Origin: Tieghemiomyces parasiticus
Taxonomy: Eukaryota; Kickxellomycota; Dimargaritomycetes; Dimargaritales; Dimargaritaceae
Length of the DNA: 64,000 bases
Assembly: GCA_027575765.1 (NCBI GenBank)
Contig: JANBPT010000131.1
Location: forward strand, 1-64,000
Direction of reading: 5' to 3'
This document shows positions 9,970 to 21,311 of the stretch, in pieces. Position 1 is the stretch's first letter, and each line of letters starts with the position of its first letter. A program made the translations under genes and the position numbers. The notes below the pieces were generated by a model. That model searched no databases. It was not told the DNA's origin and saw only the letters and a program-made list of their open reading frames with translations.

Positions 9970-10468
9970 ATGGCCGACGTAAACCCAGCCCCCATCTCCG
10001 CTCCGGCCGGCACGCCGTCCATCGCCCAGGACGTTATGGACTCGGTCTTCCAGCCGGGCGTCAACCGGGGCCTATTTATCGTCATGAACATATCCTTTAT
10101 CGCACTGCTGGCGACACTCACCTTCTTGGCTATCGTGACCCAGGGCAATATTCACGCGCTTATCCTGTTCACCACGACTCTGGCGCTCTACGGATGCACA
10201 CTCTGGTAAGTTGGGTCAACGAGACAGGAGGTGATGGTGGTAGATAGAACCGCCAAGTACCGGGTCTATATATATGTGTCCCTAGCCTCCCCCACCTCAC
10301 CTCGAACTCAATGACGTACATACCTTTCCTTCAAACACCCGCTAACTTTCTCACATTGCACAATTCCGTCCACCCCAATACAGGTTTGTGCGGAATATGC
10401 CACCCGTAGCTCCCGAGGGCGAGACCTCCGATGCCACAGCGGACACGGCGTCCAAAAAGGACGACTAA
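9970..10468 (+). CDS. PKR1: Pkr1-type V-ATPase assembly factor
   Basis: Two exons, 9970-10205 and 10384-10468, joined at TG|GTAAGT ... CAG|G so that the codon for Trp is restored; 106 residues. Two membrane segments are visible, GLFIVMNISFIALLATLTFLAI and ALILFTTTLALYGCTLWFV, preceded by DSVFQPGVN. This layout matches yeast Pkr1 (SVFEPGTS, FVALLLTL, GNIHFYALF), an ER membrane protein needed for assembly of the Vo sector of the vacuolar ATPase. The C-terminal tail is acidic and Ser/Thr-rich and ends KKDD, an ER-retrieval-like ending. Without splicing the frame stops right at the donor, so exon 2 is required. Confidence 0.9.
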
Positions 10469-10843
10469 AAGAAGCTACCAAATCCACCAATGCGGACGGG
10501 GTCCGGTTGGCTTATAAACAAACAAAGAACGTCCGTGTCCGACCAAGCGAACCTACCCAGACGGATCCCCTTGAAAGATTGAACAACCCCGCGACTAGCA
10601 AGTCATGAATTTGTAAGAAATCAACATATAAAACGCTATCTTGGCTAAGTCGGCTACTAAGGAGAAGAGCTATGAAAAAGACAATGTAGTATGCAGAGAA
10701 AAAGAGTAGTGGGCAAAAGGGAGTGGTGTTATTATACTAGGCGCGAACAAGAATACCCCTCTCTCCTGGCGGGAGGGGAGAGGGGGAGGGGAGGGGAGAG
10801 GTGAACTTCAACTCCCAAAGAAAGGCCCGTCGTGCGGCAAAAG
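10469..10843. other. Convergent intergenic region with G-quadruplex motif
   Basis: 3' ends of PKR1 (+) and ROM2-like gene (-). A polypurine block at 10771-10796 has five closely spaced runs of three to five G. Confidence 0.6.
10771..10796 (+). repeat. G-rich potential quadruplex-forming tract
   Basis: Five runs of G3-G5 separated by 1-3 nt (GGGAGGGGAGAGGGGGAGGG and onward) meet the usual G3+N1-7 pattern. It sits about 50 nt beyond the stop of the Rho-GEF gene, in the 3' flank of both convergent genes. Confidence 0.6.
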
Positions 10844-13800
10844 TTAGCGGGCGTGCCGCGGCTGAACCTTGACGATGGGGAGCAGTTTGTAGATACGCTG
10901 GGGTTCGGTGAGCGACGGGGTGGCCACGATATGGATGGAGGCCGGGTCGGTGCATAGGCTGGTGGAGTTACCGGTGATGATGACCTGTTCAAGGTTACCC
11001 GTTTCGACGTGGCGCACCTCGATGAAGTTCGGGTTAAAGGCTAGGATGTACGGGTAGCAGAACGTGAAGGACGTGGGCTCGCCCTCCCAATGGATGATCC
11101 AGTGCGGTCGCGCCCGCTGCCCGTTCTTGTTGACGTAAAAGGCCAGCTCGTCGTAGCACAGGAGGAAGTCGCCGTTCTGAACCTTAAAGATGGCGATGGG
11201 CCGGATATTGTCGCGCTTACGCACAAAGTTGAGCGACTCGTCATTGGGATCCAGTAGTTCCTGCGTCTCTGAGGTCAGCGGGTTCACAATCTCAAAGCCC
11301 TTCAAACACCCGACAATGATAAGCGACCGGAAGAGGTGCAGCGACGACGTTTGGGATGGAATGTAGTACTTCTTGTAGAGCCGCATAATGTCCTGGGCTC
11401 CGCGCGGGAGAAGCCGGCCGAAGGACTTGCTACGTCGAACGTGGTTGGGTGCGATGGGCACGTCCATCTTGATCGTGCTGGTGATGTTGCTGGAGCGCAC
11501 CGAGCACACCCGGAGCTCGTCCATGCACATCCCAGCCTTGAAGAAGGTCACGTGGGCATGCATCTTGCGCGGCCGCACGTTAACGGCCATGGTGGGGTTG
11601 AGTGCCTCCAACGGGTAGGCCCACAGGTTACGATCCTTGTCGGACAGCACAAAGAAGATATCGTACTCCTCCAAAATGTCGATCTGGAATACCTTCTCCT
11701 GGGCTAGGGGCAGTTTTTCGAACGATTCAAGGTCGTTGTTGAGGCCCACGTAAACGCCCTGGTCGGTACCGATGGCCACGCGCCGGCCGTGGTCGAAGGT
11801 GACGGACGTGTTGATACGGTTGTACACCGGGAAGGTGAGCGACGTGAGCGGGGTCAGTTCGAACTTGGGATTCTGCTTCGCCTTGAGGTCGCGGTACTTG
11901 AGCATATTGTCCATCCACTCTCGGCGCTCGGTCGCCGTCGCCGCGTACAAAGTGTGAGTGCCGCCGCGCCGACCCAGGTGGGTCACCACCATCGGGAACC
12001 CTCCTTTGGCCGAGGCCAGGGCTTCCTGGGCGGCTGCTGCCGCGGCCGGGCCTGGTCCGATCCGTCCCTGCGGGGAGTTGGGTAGATGGGTGGTGGAGCT
12101 GAAGGCCGCCCCGGCAAGCCCCAAGGGTTTGGCGAGCCCCGCCACCCCAGAGGTGAGCATGCTGGCGGCGCCCCCAGCGGCCGCCGCCGCAGCGCTCTCC
12201 GCCCCCTCATCAGGCGTGGTGACGGTGAGCAGTTCCAACGGGATGGGGCGTTTGAAGATCTTGTACTCGATCGATTCGTCTCGGTTTTTCTTTTTCTTGG
12301 CCATGAAGAACATGTGGTCCAGCAGGAAGCAGGTCAGTTCGGTCGTCTCGACGGATGACCGCTTCTTGAGGGTTCCCTGCTGCACGATGAGGCGGCCGTC
12401 ATGCATTAGGTTCAAATCATTGATGTCAGCGGGCTTGAATTGTAGCTGGTCCTTCAGCTTGCTCAGGTTGACTCGGTTCTGCGCCTTGCCGGCCTCCAGA
12501 TCAATTTCGGCCAGGAAGGAATGGATGGCCGTTACGGCCTTCGGGATGGCCACGTGATCCGGGTGGTCCTCAGGGGTTGCCTTGCGGATACCCTCCAGCA
12601 GGAGTGGGTAGCGGCCCAGCCGCCGTGTGGGTAAACCGAGAAAGCTAGTCACGTTGAGCTTCCGGGCCTCGGGGTGCCGCTCCATATCGTCCAGGAACTT
12701 GGAAAACCGGGGGTTGCGGTTACGCTCCAGATCGAGTAAGTGTTTGGCGAGTACCTGGTGGGCGCCATACAGGACGTAGGGCTTGAACTGGGTGGCATAG
12801 CGATGGACTACGTCGCCCACCGCGTCCACCACATAGGCCTCGGCCTGGCGCTGGCACAAGGCGGTTCGGAAGGCAGCGTTAATCGCCAGCAGGTCGGCCA
12901 CGTTGGAAAATATGACCAGGAGGAGGCGGCGGCGCTTGTCGGCGGGGATGATGTCACGGTGGTACAGGGGTTTGATGTAGATCTCCTGCATCAGCTCCAG
13001 GTCACGTACGTAGTCCTTCTCGGTGTAGATGAGCTCAAAGATAAGCTCCTGCCGCTTGTGTTCTTGCTTGGTGACCGAGTCCATGATCTGCGGGGGAACG
13101 GCCTTGGCCCACAGGCGCTCCTCCTTGCCCACCTCCAGAGGGGTAGCGGTGGTTAGCGTGAGGGTGAGGGTCCGCGAGAGGTCCTGGTTGGCGGCGTTGC
13201 GCGCATTGGCGGCCTGCTCCAGACGACGCGGGCAGGTGATACTGTAGCACAGCCGGTCGACGGTGCAAGTGGCCGAGTAGCACTCCGCGAGGTTGGTAAA
13301 GAAGCCACTGGGTAAGAACGGCGGCCCGGACTTGGGCGCCGCGTAAGGGGTCCGCACGGCGTCATGGAAGGTGTAGAGCTCCTCCGCGCTGTCCCGCAGG
13401 CGGTGGTCGTAGATAACGTCGTGGAAGAAATCCTGGGCGCCTAGGGTACGGCCCAGGTGCAGGGCCAGATCGCGGTCGGTGGTGTCGATGATGGCCGAGA
13501 TGGCATCCACTGCCTCGGCCCCGGAAAAACACTTGTGGTACTTAATGTCGTCCTTGAAGTGGGTCCGCAGGGGGACGAGCAGACGGAAGGCGTCCGCCAC
13601 CCGAGAGAGCATGGCCGGGTACACCGGCGGGATGCGCCGGGAGACGGCCGTGACGGTGGCGGAGCGGAGCCGGGTGGCGTCGGGGCCGTCCGCGAGGGGC
13701 CGGCCGCCGTCGGACACCCGGTGCGAGTGGGGCGGGGGCGAGAGCGGGACGGACGAGTCGGTAGCACGGCGGCTCATGGGAAGATTGGTCATGCTGCTGC

Positions 13801-14845
13801 TGGACGGTTGGACCGTCCGCGACGAATTGGAGCGATACGTCGACGCGGAGGAGGCGGTGGCGGTGTGCGGCGCCGGGGTGATAATCTCGTCCACCGGATA
13901 AGGGGCGTAGGCAGAGTCGGTGGAATCCGAGCGGAAGCTGGTCGTGGCGTCGGAGGGCGAGATTGGCCCGCCGTCGAGTTCGAGGGAGATCCGCTGGAGT
14001 TGATGATTCAGGTAGAACTGGCGGTTGGTGTGCGTGAGGTGGCCGTAGCGCTTATGCACACGTGGGTGGTAGGACTGGCCGGACGAGTGACCGACAGGCG
14101 AGATGACCGCTGGAGCCGACTCGGGCGGCGACAGGTCGGACGGCCGGCGGCTTGGAAGGGGCCGGGAAGCCTCGTAGGCGGCGGCCGTGGTGTGGTTACG
14201 CGTTAGGATTTCGCGTGGGGGCGATCCCGGCCGGTAGTGGTGAGGCTGCGGCTTTGGTGGCGGCCGGGGGATTCGATCGCGAAGGTGGTGCGTATCGATA
14301 TGGGGTAGCCGCGAAGCGGCCGACATGTGGTGCTGCCGATGGGGCTGCTGCTGGTATGGGTTTTCATAGTGCGTTCCCGGGTGGAGGGCCGGATCAGAGA
14401 ACCGATAAGTATCTAGCGCCGCCGGATCCTCCGACTCGAACGAAGGCTCCGTCATGGATAGCGACATGGTCGCCGGTCCGGGGGGTGTGGGCAGGGGCCG
14501 CGGGGCAGAGTGGACAGGTGACCGTTGGGGGAGGGCCTCCGTACCACGGCCGTAGGACGAGTAACTGCCGCTAACCTGGTCGAGGTTCGGGGCCGAGGCC
14601 AATTGTGGCGGCGGACCCGCCGGATAAGCCGGATAGGTCGGATGGAGGTAACTGGGCATATCGCTCGGGGGCACTGGTAACGGCCGGCCGCGGGTGCCTG
14701 TTCGGACTAGGCTGGTGTCCGAGGCGGTAGAGGACTGGAACGGCGGACCACCGTCGGGATAGTAATCGCCGGCGACGTGGTCGTAGCCAGCGTAGCCACC
14801 GGTAGGTGGCGTCCGTTCGGATACGTAGGGGTAGTTTGACTGCAT
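10844..14845 (-). CDS. ROM2: Rho1 guanine-nucleotide exchange factor (DEP-DH-PH-CNH)
   Basis: Intronless, 1333 residues. Order of domains: a disordered Pro/Ser/Tyr-rich region to about 390; DEP domain about 400-500 (FRLLVPLRTHFKDDIKYHKCFSGAEAVDAI); RhoGEF/DH domain about 590-790 (QELIFELIYTEKDYVRDLELM, with the LLLEGI and LPTRRLGRYPLLL core); PH domain about 800-980 (QQGTLKKRSS ... LTCFLLDHMFFMAKKK); CNH domain about 995-1300 (NRINTSVTFDHGRRVAIGTDQGVYVGL to the C terminus). This combination is that of yeast Rom1/Rom2 and S. pombe Rgf proteins, which load GTP on Rho1 at growth sites to control cell-wall synthesis and the integrity pathway. The start ATG has no competitor upstream in the same frame. 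Confidence 0.96.
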   Translation of the reverse strand: MQSNYPYVSERTPPTGGYAGYDHVAGDYYPDGGPPFQSSTASDTSLVRTGTRGRPLPVPPSDMPSYLHPTYPAYPAGPPPQLASAPNLDQVSGSYSSYGRGTEALPQRSPVHSAPRPLPTPPGPATMSLSMTEPSFESEDPAALDTYRFSDPALHPGTHYENPYQQQPHRQHHMSAASRLPHIDTHHLRDRIPRPPPKPQPHHYRPGSPPREILTRNHTTAAAYEASRPLPSRRPSDLSPPESAPAVISPVGHSSGQSYHPRVHKRYGHLTHTNRQFYLNHQLQRISLELDGGPISPSDATTSFRSDSTDSAYAPYPVDEIITPAPHTATASSASTYRSNSSRTVQPSSSSMTNLPMSRRATDSSVPLSPPPHSHRVSDGGRPLADGPDATRLRSATVTAVSRRIPPVYPAMLSRVADAFRLLVPLRTHFKDDIKYHKCFSGAEAVDAISAIIDTTDRDLALHLGRTLGAQDFFHDVIYDHRLRDSAEELYTFHDAVRTPYAAPKSGPPFLPSGFFTNLAECYSATCTVDRLCYSITCPRRLEQAANARNAANQDLSRTLTLTLTTATPLEVGKEERLWAKAVPPQIMDSVTKQEHKRQELIFELIYTEKDYVRDLELMQEIYIKPLYHRDIIPADKRRRLLLVIFSNVADLLAINAAFRTALCQRQAEAYVVDAVGDVVHRYATQFKPYVLYGAHQVLAKHLLDLERNRNPRFSKFLDDMERHPEARKLNVTSFLGLPTRRLGRYPLLLEGIRKATPEDHPDHVAIPKAVTAIHSFLAEIDLEAGKAQNRVNLSKLKDQLQFKPADINDLNLMHDGRLIVQQGTLKKRSSVETTELTCFLLDHMFFMAKKKKNRDESIEYKIFKRPIPLELLTVTTPDEGAESAAAAAAGGAASMLTSGVAGLAKPLGLAGAAFSSTTHLPNSPQGRIGPGPAAAAAAQEALASAKGGFPMVVTHLGRRGGTHTLYAATATERREWMDNMLKYRDLKAKQNPKFELTPLTSLTFPVYNRINTSVTFDHGRRVAIGTDQGVYVGLNNDLESFEKLPLAQEKVFQIDILEEYDIFFVLSDKDRNLWAYPLEALNPTMAVNVRPRKMHAHVTFFKAGMCMDELRVCSVRSSNITSTIKMDVPIAPNHVRRSKSFGRLLPRGAQDIMRLYKKYYIPSQTSSLHLFRSLIIVGCLKGFEIVNPLTSETQELLDPNDESLNFVRKRDNIRPIAIFKVQNGDFLLCYDELAFYVNKNGQRARPHWIIHWEGEPTSFTFCYPYILAFNPNFIEVRHVETGNLEQVIITGNSTSLCTDPASIHIVATPSLTEPQRIYKLLPIVKVQPRHAR

Positions 14846-17370
14846 AGATGTGGGGACCCAGGGCGACAGAGAGACAACGAATCAGGTCAGCGCCGTTAGG
14901 TAGGGATAAATAGGCCGGGCTCGGACGAATTGGTATAACCGAAGGACGTTGGGGCAGAGGAGTGGCGAGTTGTGGGTCGTCTACAGATTGGAAAGGAGAA
15001 GGGAGGAGGGATGGGAGAAAGCGCAAGACGCTGAGGAGGCGGTGGTGGGCGTGGGGAGAAGCCGGTGAAGATAGGGAAGGTGGACGGACTGATAAGGCGA
15101 GAGCACGCGGGTAGGGGAAAAGCAGAGAGTGCAGGCTCTGGTCCCTTGGCCCAGTGATTGAGGAGGTGGGATAGGACCCAGCGATGCGGACGCCCAGCCC
15201 AAAAAAAAAACAGACGTGTGGCTCACCCCTTCCGACAGGCACGGTGTGAGAGCGGCAGATTGGGCGGTAAGCGAGCGAGCGGAGCAGACAGAATCGGCAA
15301 TAGACGCGCGCGACCCGGTAGAGGAGGCCGTAGGGTGAATCTGAGAGCACGGGAACGGGGTATGTAGGAGAAGGAGAGGCGGGAAAACGGCGCCGGTCAA
15401 CACAAGGCAGCGTGGGGTTAGCGTCGACAGTCCAAGGCCAGTTGGGAGTTGCACAGTAACTGAATCTCCGCGGGTGGGTGGGTGACGACGGTCCACCCGC
15501 ATACACTCTACTGGTGGGGGAGGCGGCGAATACGGTGTACGAGCTTCGCACCACTAGAGCAGTAGCCGATACGAAACCAACGGGGGGCGTTGCGCAATTC
15601 ACGCAGCGGCCAGGGCAAGCTGTACAGTCTGGGCTACTTACACGACCGCAGGACCACGGGATGCACGAGATGGAGTGAAGTAGATCAGACAGGGGGGATG
15701 GCGGGGCGCTATAGGACCAAGGTTGCAAGCGGGGTGGTGGGGTTGGGAGATGAGTCTGGTGTGTCGGCGATGAAGGGCCTAGTAGGTGAGAGAATGACCG
15801 ACCCTGGCGTGGTGAGGAAGAAGGTGACAGGGACGAGCGTTGGGATAATCCAGGAAAAGGCACGGGCGTCAGACGCAGAGGACTGAGAAAACAAAGTAGA
15901 AGTCGGTAAAGATGCTATAAACGGAGAATGTAGCTGGCCAGGCACAACGGGGTCGGGGGGAGGTAGAGGTATGTGGTCCGCTGGAACTAATGGGGGGAGG
16001 GGAAATGACAGGTAGAAGGAGGGATTCTCTGGAAGACGTGGTAAGCGTGGGTAGTAGCGTCTGCAGGAAATCGAAGGGGCGGAGAAGCTGTGATAAGCCG
16101 CTCAGCTGCCAAAGTATGGGATAAACCCGGGTACTGCCGGGCCTCAGGACCACCAAGGGGAGATAACTGCAAATACCACGGGGCATGACCAAAACGAGGG
16201 ACGGTGTACCTGTCCGTGCAAGACCAGGAGATATGCAGCCGGTGACGGGGAGGTTCGTGCTGTCAAATTTCGCTCTGCCGTTGTGGGTCGGTTGCTGGAC
16301 CTGGCCGGGCCAGGAAATTTAATTGTTTAGGAGGACCAACCGGTCGCGTACAATACGCGTGAACAAGATGGGGAAGGGAGGGTCTCTCGCTAGGTGGGAT
16401 GGCTGAATCTTAATACCATAGACTTTGGGTTGTAGGCATAATCTCCTCTTTAATTGGCGGTAACTTTCGGTTTCCTACTCTTCACCCTGAACCACACCGC
16501 ACTGTCCCTGGCTTTACTCTGTACATAACACCAAAACCCCCGCCCCAGGCCGCCACGGTACTGGGAGCGGGAGACGGAATTACCAATTTACCGGCCACGA
16601 GAGGCCAGAAAGAAGGTGCAGCGCCGTCCACCGCAAAACTGTGGGTCAAATGCATCCGGTAGTGCTGCCCTGCCCCCGCCGCCTCCCACTGGAAACTCCT
16701 CCCTTTAAAGAACCTACATAGCGATGGCAGTACGGTACGCAAATTACCGCCAAGGAAGCCCCAGGTGGAACCGGACGAGAGGGGCAACGAAGCTGGAATG
16801 TACGTGATCGCCGTATGGACCGGAGCGGGCGGTAAACTGACCTCTCTCCTGCACGATACGCTGACACAGCGTCTACCTGGTCAGGGCAGATGGCGACCTG
16901 AGTGCGATGTTTTCTCCAAAATGGCCTATATGTATTGGGTAACTGCCACCCATGCAACGATGAGAGACGGCCCATTTTTTCCAACAGGAGTGTCGAACCG
17001 ACCCGCCTGACACCCCTGCGTCCATTGAGGAGAGCAGGCCTTTGCTGCCAAACGGGGCCCACACGATACCCTGGGCATGGCCGGAGCAACTCCAGAACGG
17101 GAATCGATCAGGTCGTCCCGGCGTAGGGTCCGTCTAACTGCTTGCTACCAATCACGCCCTCGTCAGTAGGGCAAGGCTGTAGGAGGCCCATGAAGGTTCA
17201 GCTTTATTAATGACGAAATGGTGATACAGGGGACAGTCGAGGAAGGGGCCACTATGCTTGGGCAGGAGGAGCAAGGCCAGACAAGGGGCGAGGAATGGTA
17301 ATATCGAAAAATAAGGGTAAAAGTACATAGTGAGGAAGACAGCCCCCCGGGGTTCCTACGGGGACGACGC
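14846..17370. other. Long intergenic region (ROM2 upstream, LRR gene downstream)
   Basis: About 2.5 kb with no supportable gene. A Pro/Ser-rich open frame reaches from 14571 to 15863 on the minus strand but overlaps ROM2 out of frame. A minus-strand GTAAGT near 15650 could be a 5'-UTR intron donor for ROM2. A run of A occurs near 15199-15210. Confidence 0.45.
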
Positions 17371-19155
17371 TTATATACGAGAAGCCAGAGTTTCGGTCAT
17401 CTCGGTCCACCGAGCGGTGTATCTGCAGGGGGCCGAGCATACGCGGATTAGGAGCGGAATATCCGGATGCTGGCACACCCGGGTCCAAGCGAGTTCCTCG
17501 AGGTACGGGACCGCGAAGTGACCGCCGCACACCGCGCATCGGTTCCCAGCGGCCGCGTTCAGGTAGTGACGGAGGTGCGTGGGGACCCAGTGCTCGCTTT
17601 GGAACCGCGGGGCCGGGACCCGGGCACGTTTGGACGCGGCAGCAAGTGATCGGCCAGCCGCGTGTTGGCCGTGGTAGGGGAACACCTTGGCCTTGTGGAT
17701 ACTGACTGCCCGCGCGGCCAGGTCCACCAGGCGGGGGGGTCCGTGGACGTATAGCAGCTGCACGGGGCAGGCCGCGTCCGGGACGGGGTAGGGGTGAACA
17801 AAGCGGGCAGGATCCGCCAGGTCCAAATGGGGCGTGATCGGGGTGGTCAGGGCTGTGAGGTAGCGGGCGAGGTCAGTCGGCGTCTGTCCTTCGCTACCTC
17901 CGCCGGGCGGGACGAGTGGGTTTGGGTGGACATTGAGAACCGTGAGGGCTGGAAGCGTCATGATCTCGGCCGGTAGAAACGAGAGCTGATTGTTGCCCAG
18001 GGACAACTCCTTGAGGTGGGTGAGCTGACGGATCGCCGGCGGCAGGCGCGTCAGGTAATTACTCGACAGAATCAGTACGGTGAGGTTTGTCAGGTCGAAT
18101 AGGCCCGATGGTAAGCTGTACAACGCATTCTGGTTGAGGTACAGGATCAAATCAGAGCGCAAAGTCTGGTTGTGGGCCAAGACGACCAGGTGCTGAAGCT
18201 GGGTCACTTCGGATGGCACGGCGGCAAGGCCGAGTCCGCTTAGGTCCACTTCGTGGCTGGCGCCAGTGTCGACGGCGGCGCTGATAATTTGAAGGGCCTG
18301 CTCGGTACCGGATGCCCGGGTGTCGCAAGCGCTGTCGTCAAAGAGCAGTTTACGCTTGAGGCTCGCACCGGGGTAGTAGGACTGGCTGCGTCGACCTAGC
18401 GGTGAGAAGCCCAGTTTACGCGGCGGACACCGACCCGGAGGGGTCATGTCGTCCACATCCATCGCCGCCAGGGGTGACGACTGGGTTTGGGAGAGCGGGG
18501 TTGTCTGGTGGCCTAGGAGGGGTCTAGAAGAGGAGGAGGAGGAAGACGCCGTAGGTGTGGTATGCACCCATGCCGCCGGAGGTTGGGGCCGCTGCGGGCT
18601 TTCGAACGATACAGACTCAGGGGTCAGGGGCAGCTGAGTCGCCGGACCCGACTTTGGGGTCGCAAAGGAGGGGGCGTCCGGCGCCCGGAAGGCAAGCTGC
18701 CAAGACTGGGCGCGAGTGAAACTATGCGTGTGGCCAAAAGGGTCATTGGGGCCGAACTGGGAAGTGAAGCGATGCAGGCGCCGGTGCGTGTCGTCGTCGA
18801 CAGGCGAGGCAGCCACGGTGCCTTCGGGCTCCTCACAGGAATGGGTTTTGCGTAAGGCGTTGGCGCGATTGACCGCCACAGGGGTGGGGACCGTAGCAGT
18901 CACGAAAAAGCGGGCCGCAGGGTCGTCGACAACGGGTGGTCCACTGAGGGACAGGTCCGTTTCGCGGTAACTGGCGCTGCGACCAAATGTGCCACGGTAC
19001 GTACTACCGCCAACCGCCACCAAGTCGACCAGGGGCAGGGATGGAATGGCGGTGACGGGGGATAGATAGGCAGGAAGATGTGGATGCTCGGGTGACGAGG
19101 GCGGGGATGACGGCAGCAGAGGCGGGGACGATGACGGCGTGCGATCGGCATACAT
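17371..19155 (-). CDS. Leucine-rich repeat protein with C-terminal Cys cluster
   Basis: Single exon, 594 residues, start in an excellent context (GCCGCCATG). Residues 1-270 are disordered, Ser/Pro-rich, with many potential phosphosites. About 290-420 holds at least four leucine-rich repeats: VDLSGLGLAAVPSEV, LYLNQNALYSLPSGLFDL, LILSSNYLTRLPPAI, LSLGNNQLSFLPAEI. The C-terminal 150 residues contain a conserved-looking domain with CAVCGGHF and, about 40 residues on, VCSAPC, suggesting a metal-binding or disulfide-linked fold. A similar LRR plus CxxCGG arrangement is known in uncharacterised fungal proteins. No signal peptide, membrane segment, kinase or cyclase domain is present, so it is not an adenylate cyclase LRR protein. 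Function unknown; a scaffold role is inference. Confidence 0.85.
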   Translation of the reverse strand: MYADRTPSSSPPLLPSSPPSSPEHPHLPAYLSPVTAIPSLPLVDLVAVGGSTYRGTFGRSASYRETDLSLSGPPVVDDPAARFFVTATVPTPVAVNRANALRKTHSCEEPEGTVAASPVDDDTHRRLHRFTSQFGPNDPFGHTHSFTRAQSWQLAFRAPDAPSFATPKSGPATQLPLTPESVSFESPQRPQPPAAWVHTTPTASSSSSSSRPLLGHQTTPLSQTQSSPLAAMDVDDMTPPGRCPPRKLGFSPLGRRSQSYYPGASLKRKLLFDDSACDTRASGTEQALQIISAAVDTGASHEVDLSGLGLAAVPSEVTQLQHLVVLAHNQTLRSDLILYLNQNALYSLPSGLFDLTNLTVLILSSNYLTRLPPAIRQLTHLKELSLGNNQLSFLPAEIMTLPALTVLNVHPNPLVPPGGGSEGQTPTDLARYLTALTTPITPHLDLADPARFVHPYPVPDAACPVQLLYVHGPPRLVDLAARAVSIHKAKVFPYHGQHAAGRSLAAASKRARVPAPRFQSEHWVPTHLRHYLNAAAGNRCAVCGGHFAVPYLEELAWTRVCQHPDIPLLIRVCSAPCRYTARWTEMTETLASRI

Positions 19156-21311
19156 GGCGGCAAGGCGGGAGGTGCAGGGTCTAGAGAGGGTGCAGGTGGG
19201 AGAAAACAGGCGGTGGTAAACAAAGCAGGGGAAGTGGGGTATGTGCCGTCAAATAGGGCGTGCTGGCAAAGCCAAGAGTTAGCGGCGGGTCCTTGAGGTC
19301 AGGCGAAACGATGGTCTCAGGTGCAACCGAAGGCAGTTTTGCCGAGAAGGTGTGGACAGCAGCGAGGCGGTCCCCGCGGAAGAAGTGGGTGGTAAGTTCG
19401 GGCCAAAGGTCAACCAGGCATGCGTACTGAGCGACGATGTGCTCTAGAGGAATAGGGAGGCGGGTTTAGTGGCATACAAAATGTAGGTGGTGAGGAAGTG
19501 GAGCGAGCATTGGCGGAAAGAAAACGAAAAGGGGAGAAATTGTACCGAGGTGGGGCCGGGCCAGTCGACATAAATATCGGCGCTGTGGCCCTGGGCTCGC
19601 CGGGAAATGGAGGCGACTACGCCAGTCTCACGGTCGGGCCGGATGCGACGTTCTCCTCCCGCATTGGTCTCCGACGCGTCCAGCCGCACATTTCGATGGC
19701 GACTGGCCTGGCGAGGGCGCGGAGTCGTGATAAACTGTGGCACTTGAGGAGAAAAGACTGTGGGAGGGTGTGTGGGAGGGGATAATGTAAGCCAGATTCA
19801 CCGGCCAATGTCCCGCGGCATTCCCGTCGCAGTGTACCTGGCGAAGCGAGAAATCTCGGCCAACGAGTGGACCGGGCAGTAGTGGGGGGGAGTCAATCAC
19901 TGGAGATAGACATTCTGAGGCCCGCAGGTGTCGCTGAGCTCTGCCACTCCTTCTTACCTGCTGGCTCCTACGCTTCCACGTCATTAGCTGCACGGCCGCG
20001 CCTGCCGGCACTAGTCCACTTCCTTGGCTTATCACAGCTCCCAAACCCCCCCTACGGCCGACCTACCACAGCTTCGTCTACACCAAGCCTCGCTCTCCTG
20101 GCGTTTGGAGGAATAAAAATTGCCAGCCCCTCACCCGTCCCATTGACCCTACTTGCCGCCACCGCCTTCGTCCCGTCTTTTCAGACTCCATACACTGCCC
20201 TGTCTGGCGGACGAGGCTCCCGTCAACAGCCATCTGCTCCGCCTCTTTTTTTTCATCGCTGCCCCTGAACCCACACAGCAGTTGCCCACTGACGCGTCTC
20301 AGTCAACACTTGGTTGAGACGTGAACCCTCCTTCCGCGTTCGTACGGTCTCCACACCCCTGCCAGGATGCCGATCTTTGCCCTTTGAATAAAGGGGGATT
20401 AAGGACGAATCTATGTAAGCACACCTCATTGGCTTAAGGTACACAAGGTATACTAGGCCGAGACCCTCCCAGGCTATGACGATGGGCAAGGTAGGACCCA
20501 ACTTACTTCCCTTGGCCACCAGCAAGACAAAAGGGTGTCGCTTAACCTCCGTTTCCAGGATAATCCATGCATGAACGGCCCCCTAGTTTACCCTCAACTG
20601 GCTTCTTCATTCAGAACAGGCCTCGCCCTTCAGAAAGCTTTTCTCACTACAACTGACTAGCCGACGCGTCGTACAGCAGGGGGGAGGTATATTCCCATTA
20701 TAGTCTATCACCGGAATTGCCATGATGGCCCGGGACCTAGGGGGATATTCGATTACTATAGACACTTTAGTGCAGGGGAATAAAGGGGGGAAACGCTATA
20801 ATACGATAAAAAAGGAGCACCGCTCTTGAAGATTGTAGGCGAGGAGTTTGTGGTGAGGATGGAAAGCCCGAATTTGAATCGAGAAGAGTGTAAAAGTAAA
20901 GTATGGAAGGGTGCTGCAAAGCCTGTCCTTCTTGGATTCCGTATTGGAGTCTGGGTTTGAGGCCAATAAATGCTTCACCCCCTTGGGAAGAAATTGTCAT
21001 ATTCCGAGGCCTTCGTCCCATCCGACGTTATAGCTCGTAGGTGGGGCATGCCTAGGTATCTCATCTCCCGACTTGCTACAATCTCGGGCCTTAGAGTTGT
21101 CGTATTAAACTTGCACATCATATTGCTGTCAAGTAGTATAACCGACAAAATTACGATGCCATTCTTCGTCACAACGTAGTGCTCTATATTCCGAGAGAGG
21201 CGAACCAATTTATCAAACATAAACGAAGCTTACACATACGCGAATACCAATCTATGTACGGTGCGAGATGCAAAAGAGGCGGATGGACGGCTTTCATACA
21301 AGTGGGACACC
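19156..21311. other. Long intergenic region between LRR gene and PdxT
   Basis: Several short open frames on both strands, none with a domain or matching splice partners. A minus-strand GTAAGA near 19950 could be a 5'-UTR intron donor. No RNA gene was recognised. Confidence 0.4.

Noticed and set aside
13457..14206. Long plus-strand frame opposite ROM2
   Set aside because: Antisense shadow of a GC-rich coding region without any domain or promoter.
14571..15863. 430-codon minus-strand open frame, Pro/Ser-rich
   Set aside because: It overlaps the start of the Rho-GEF gene in a different frame, has no domain and low-complexity composition. It is most likely leader or intergenic sequence open by base composition.
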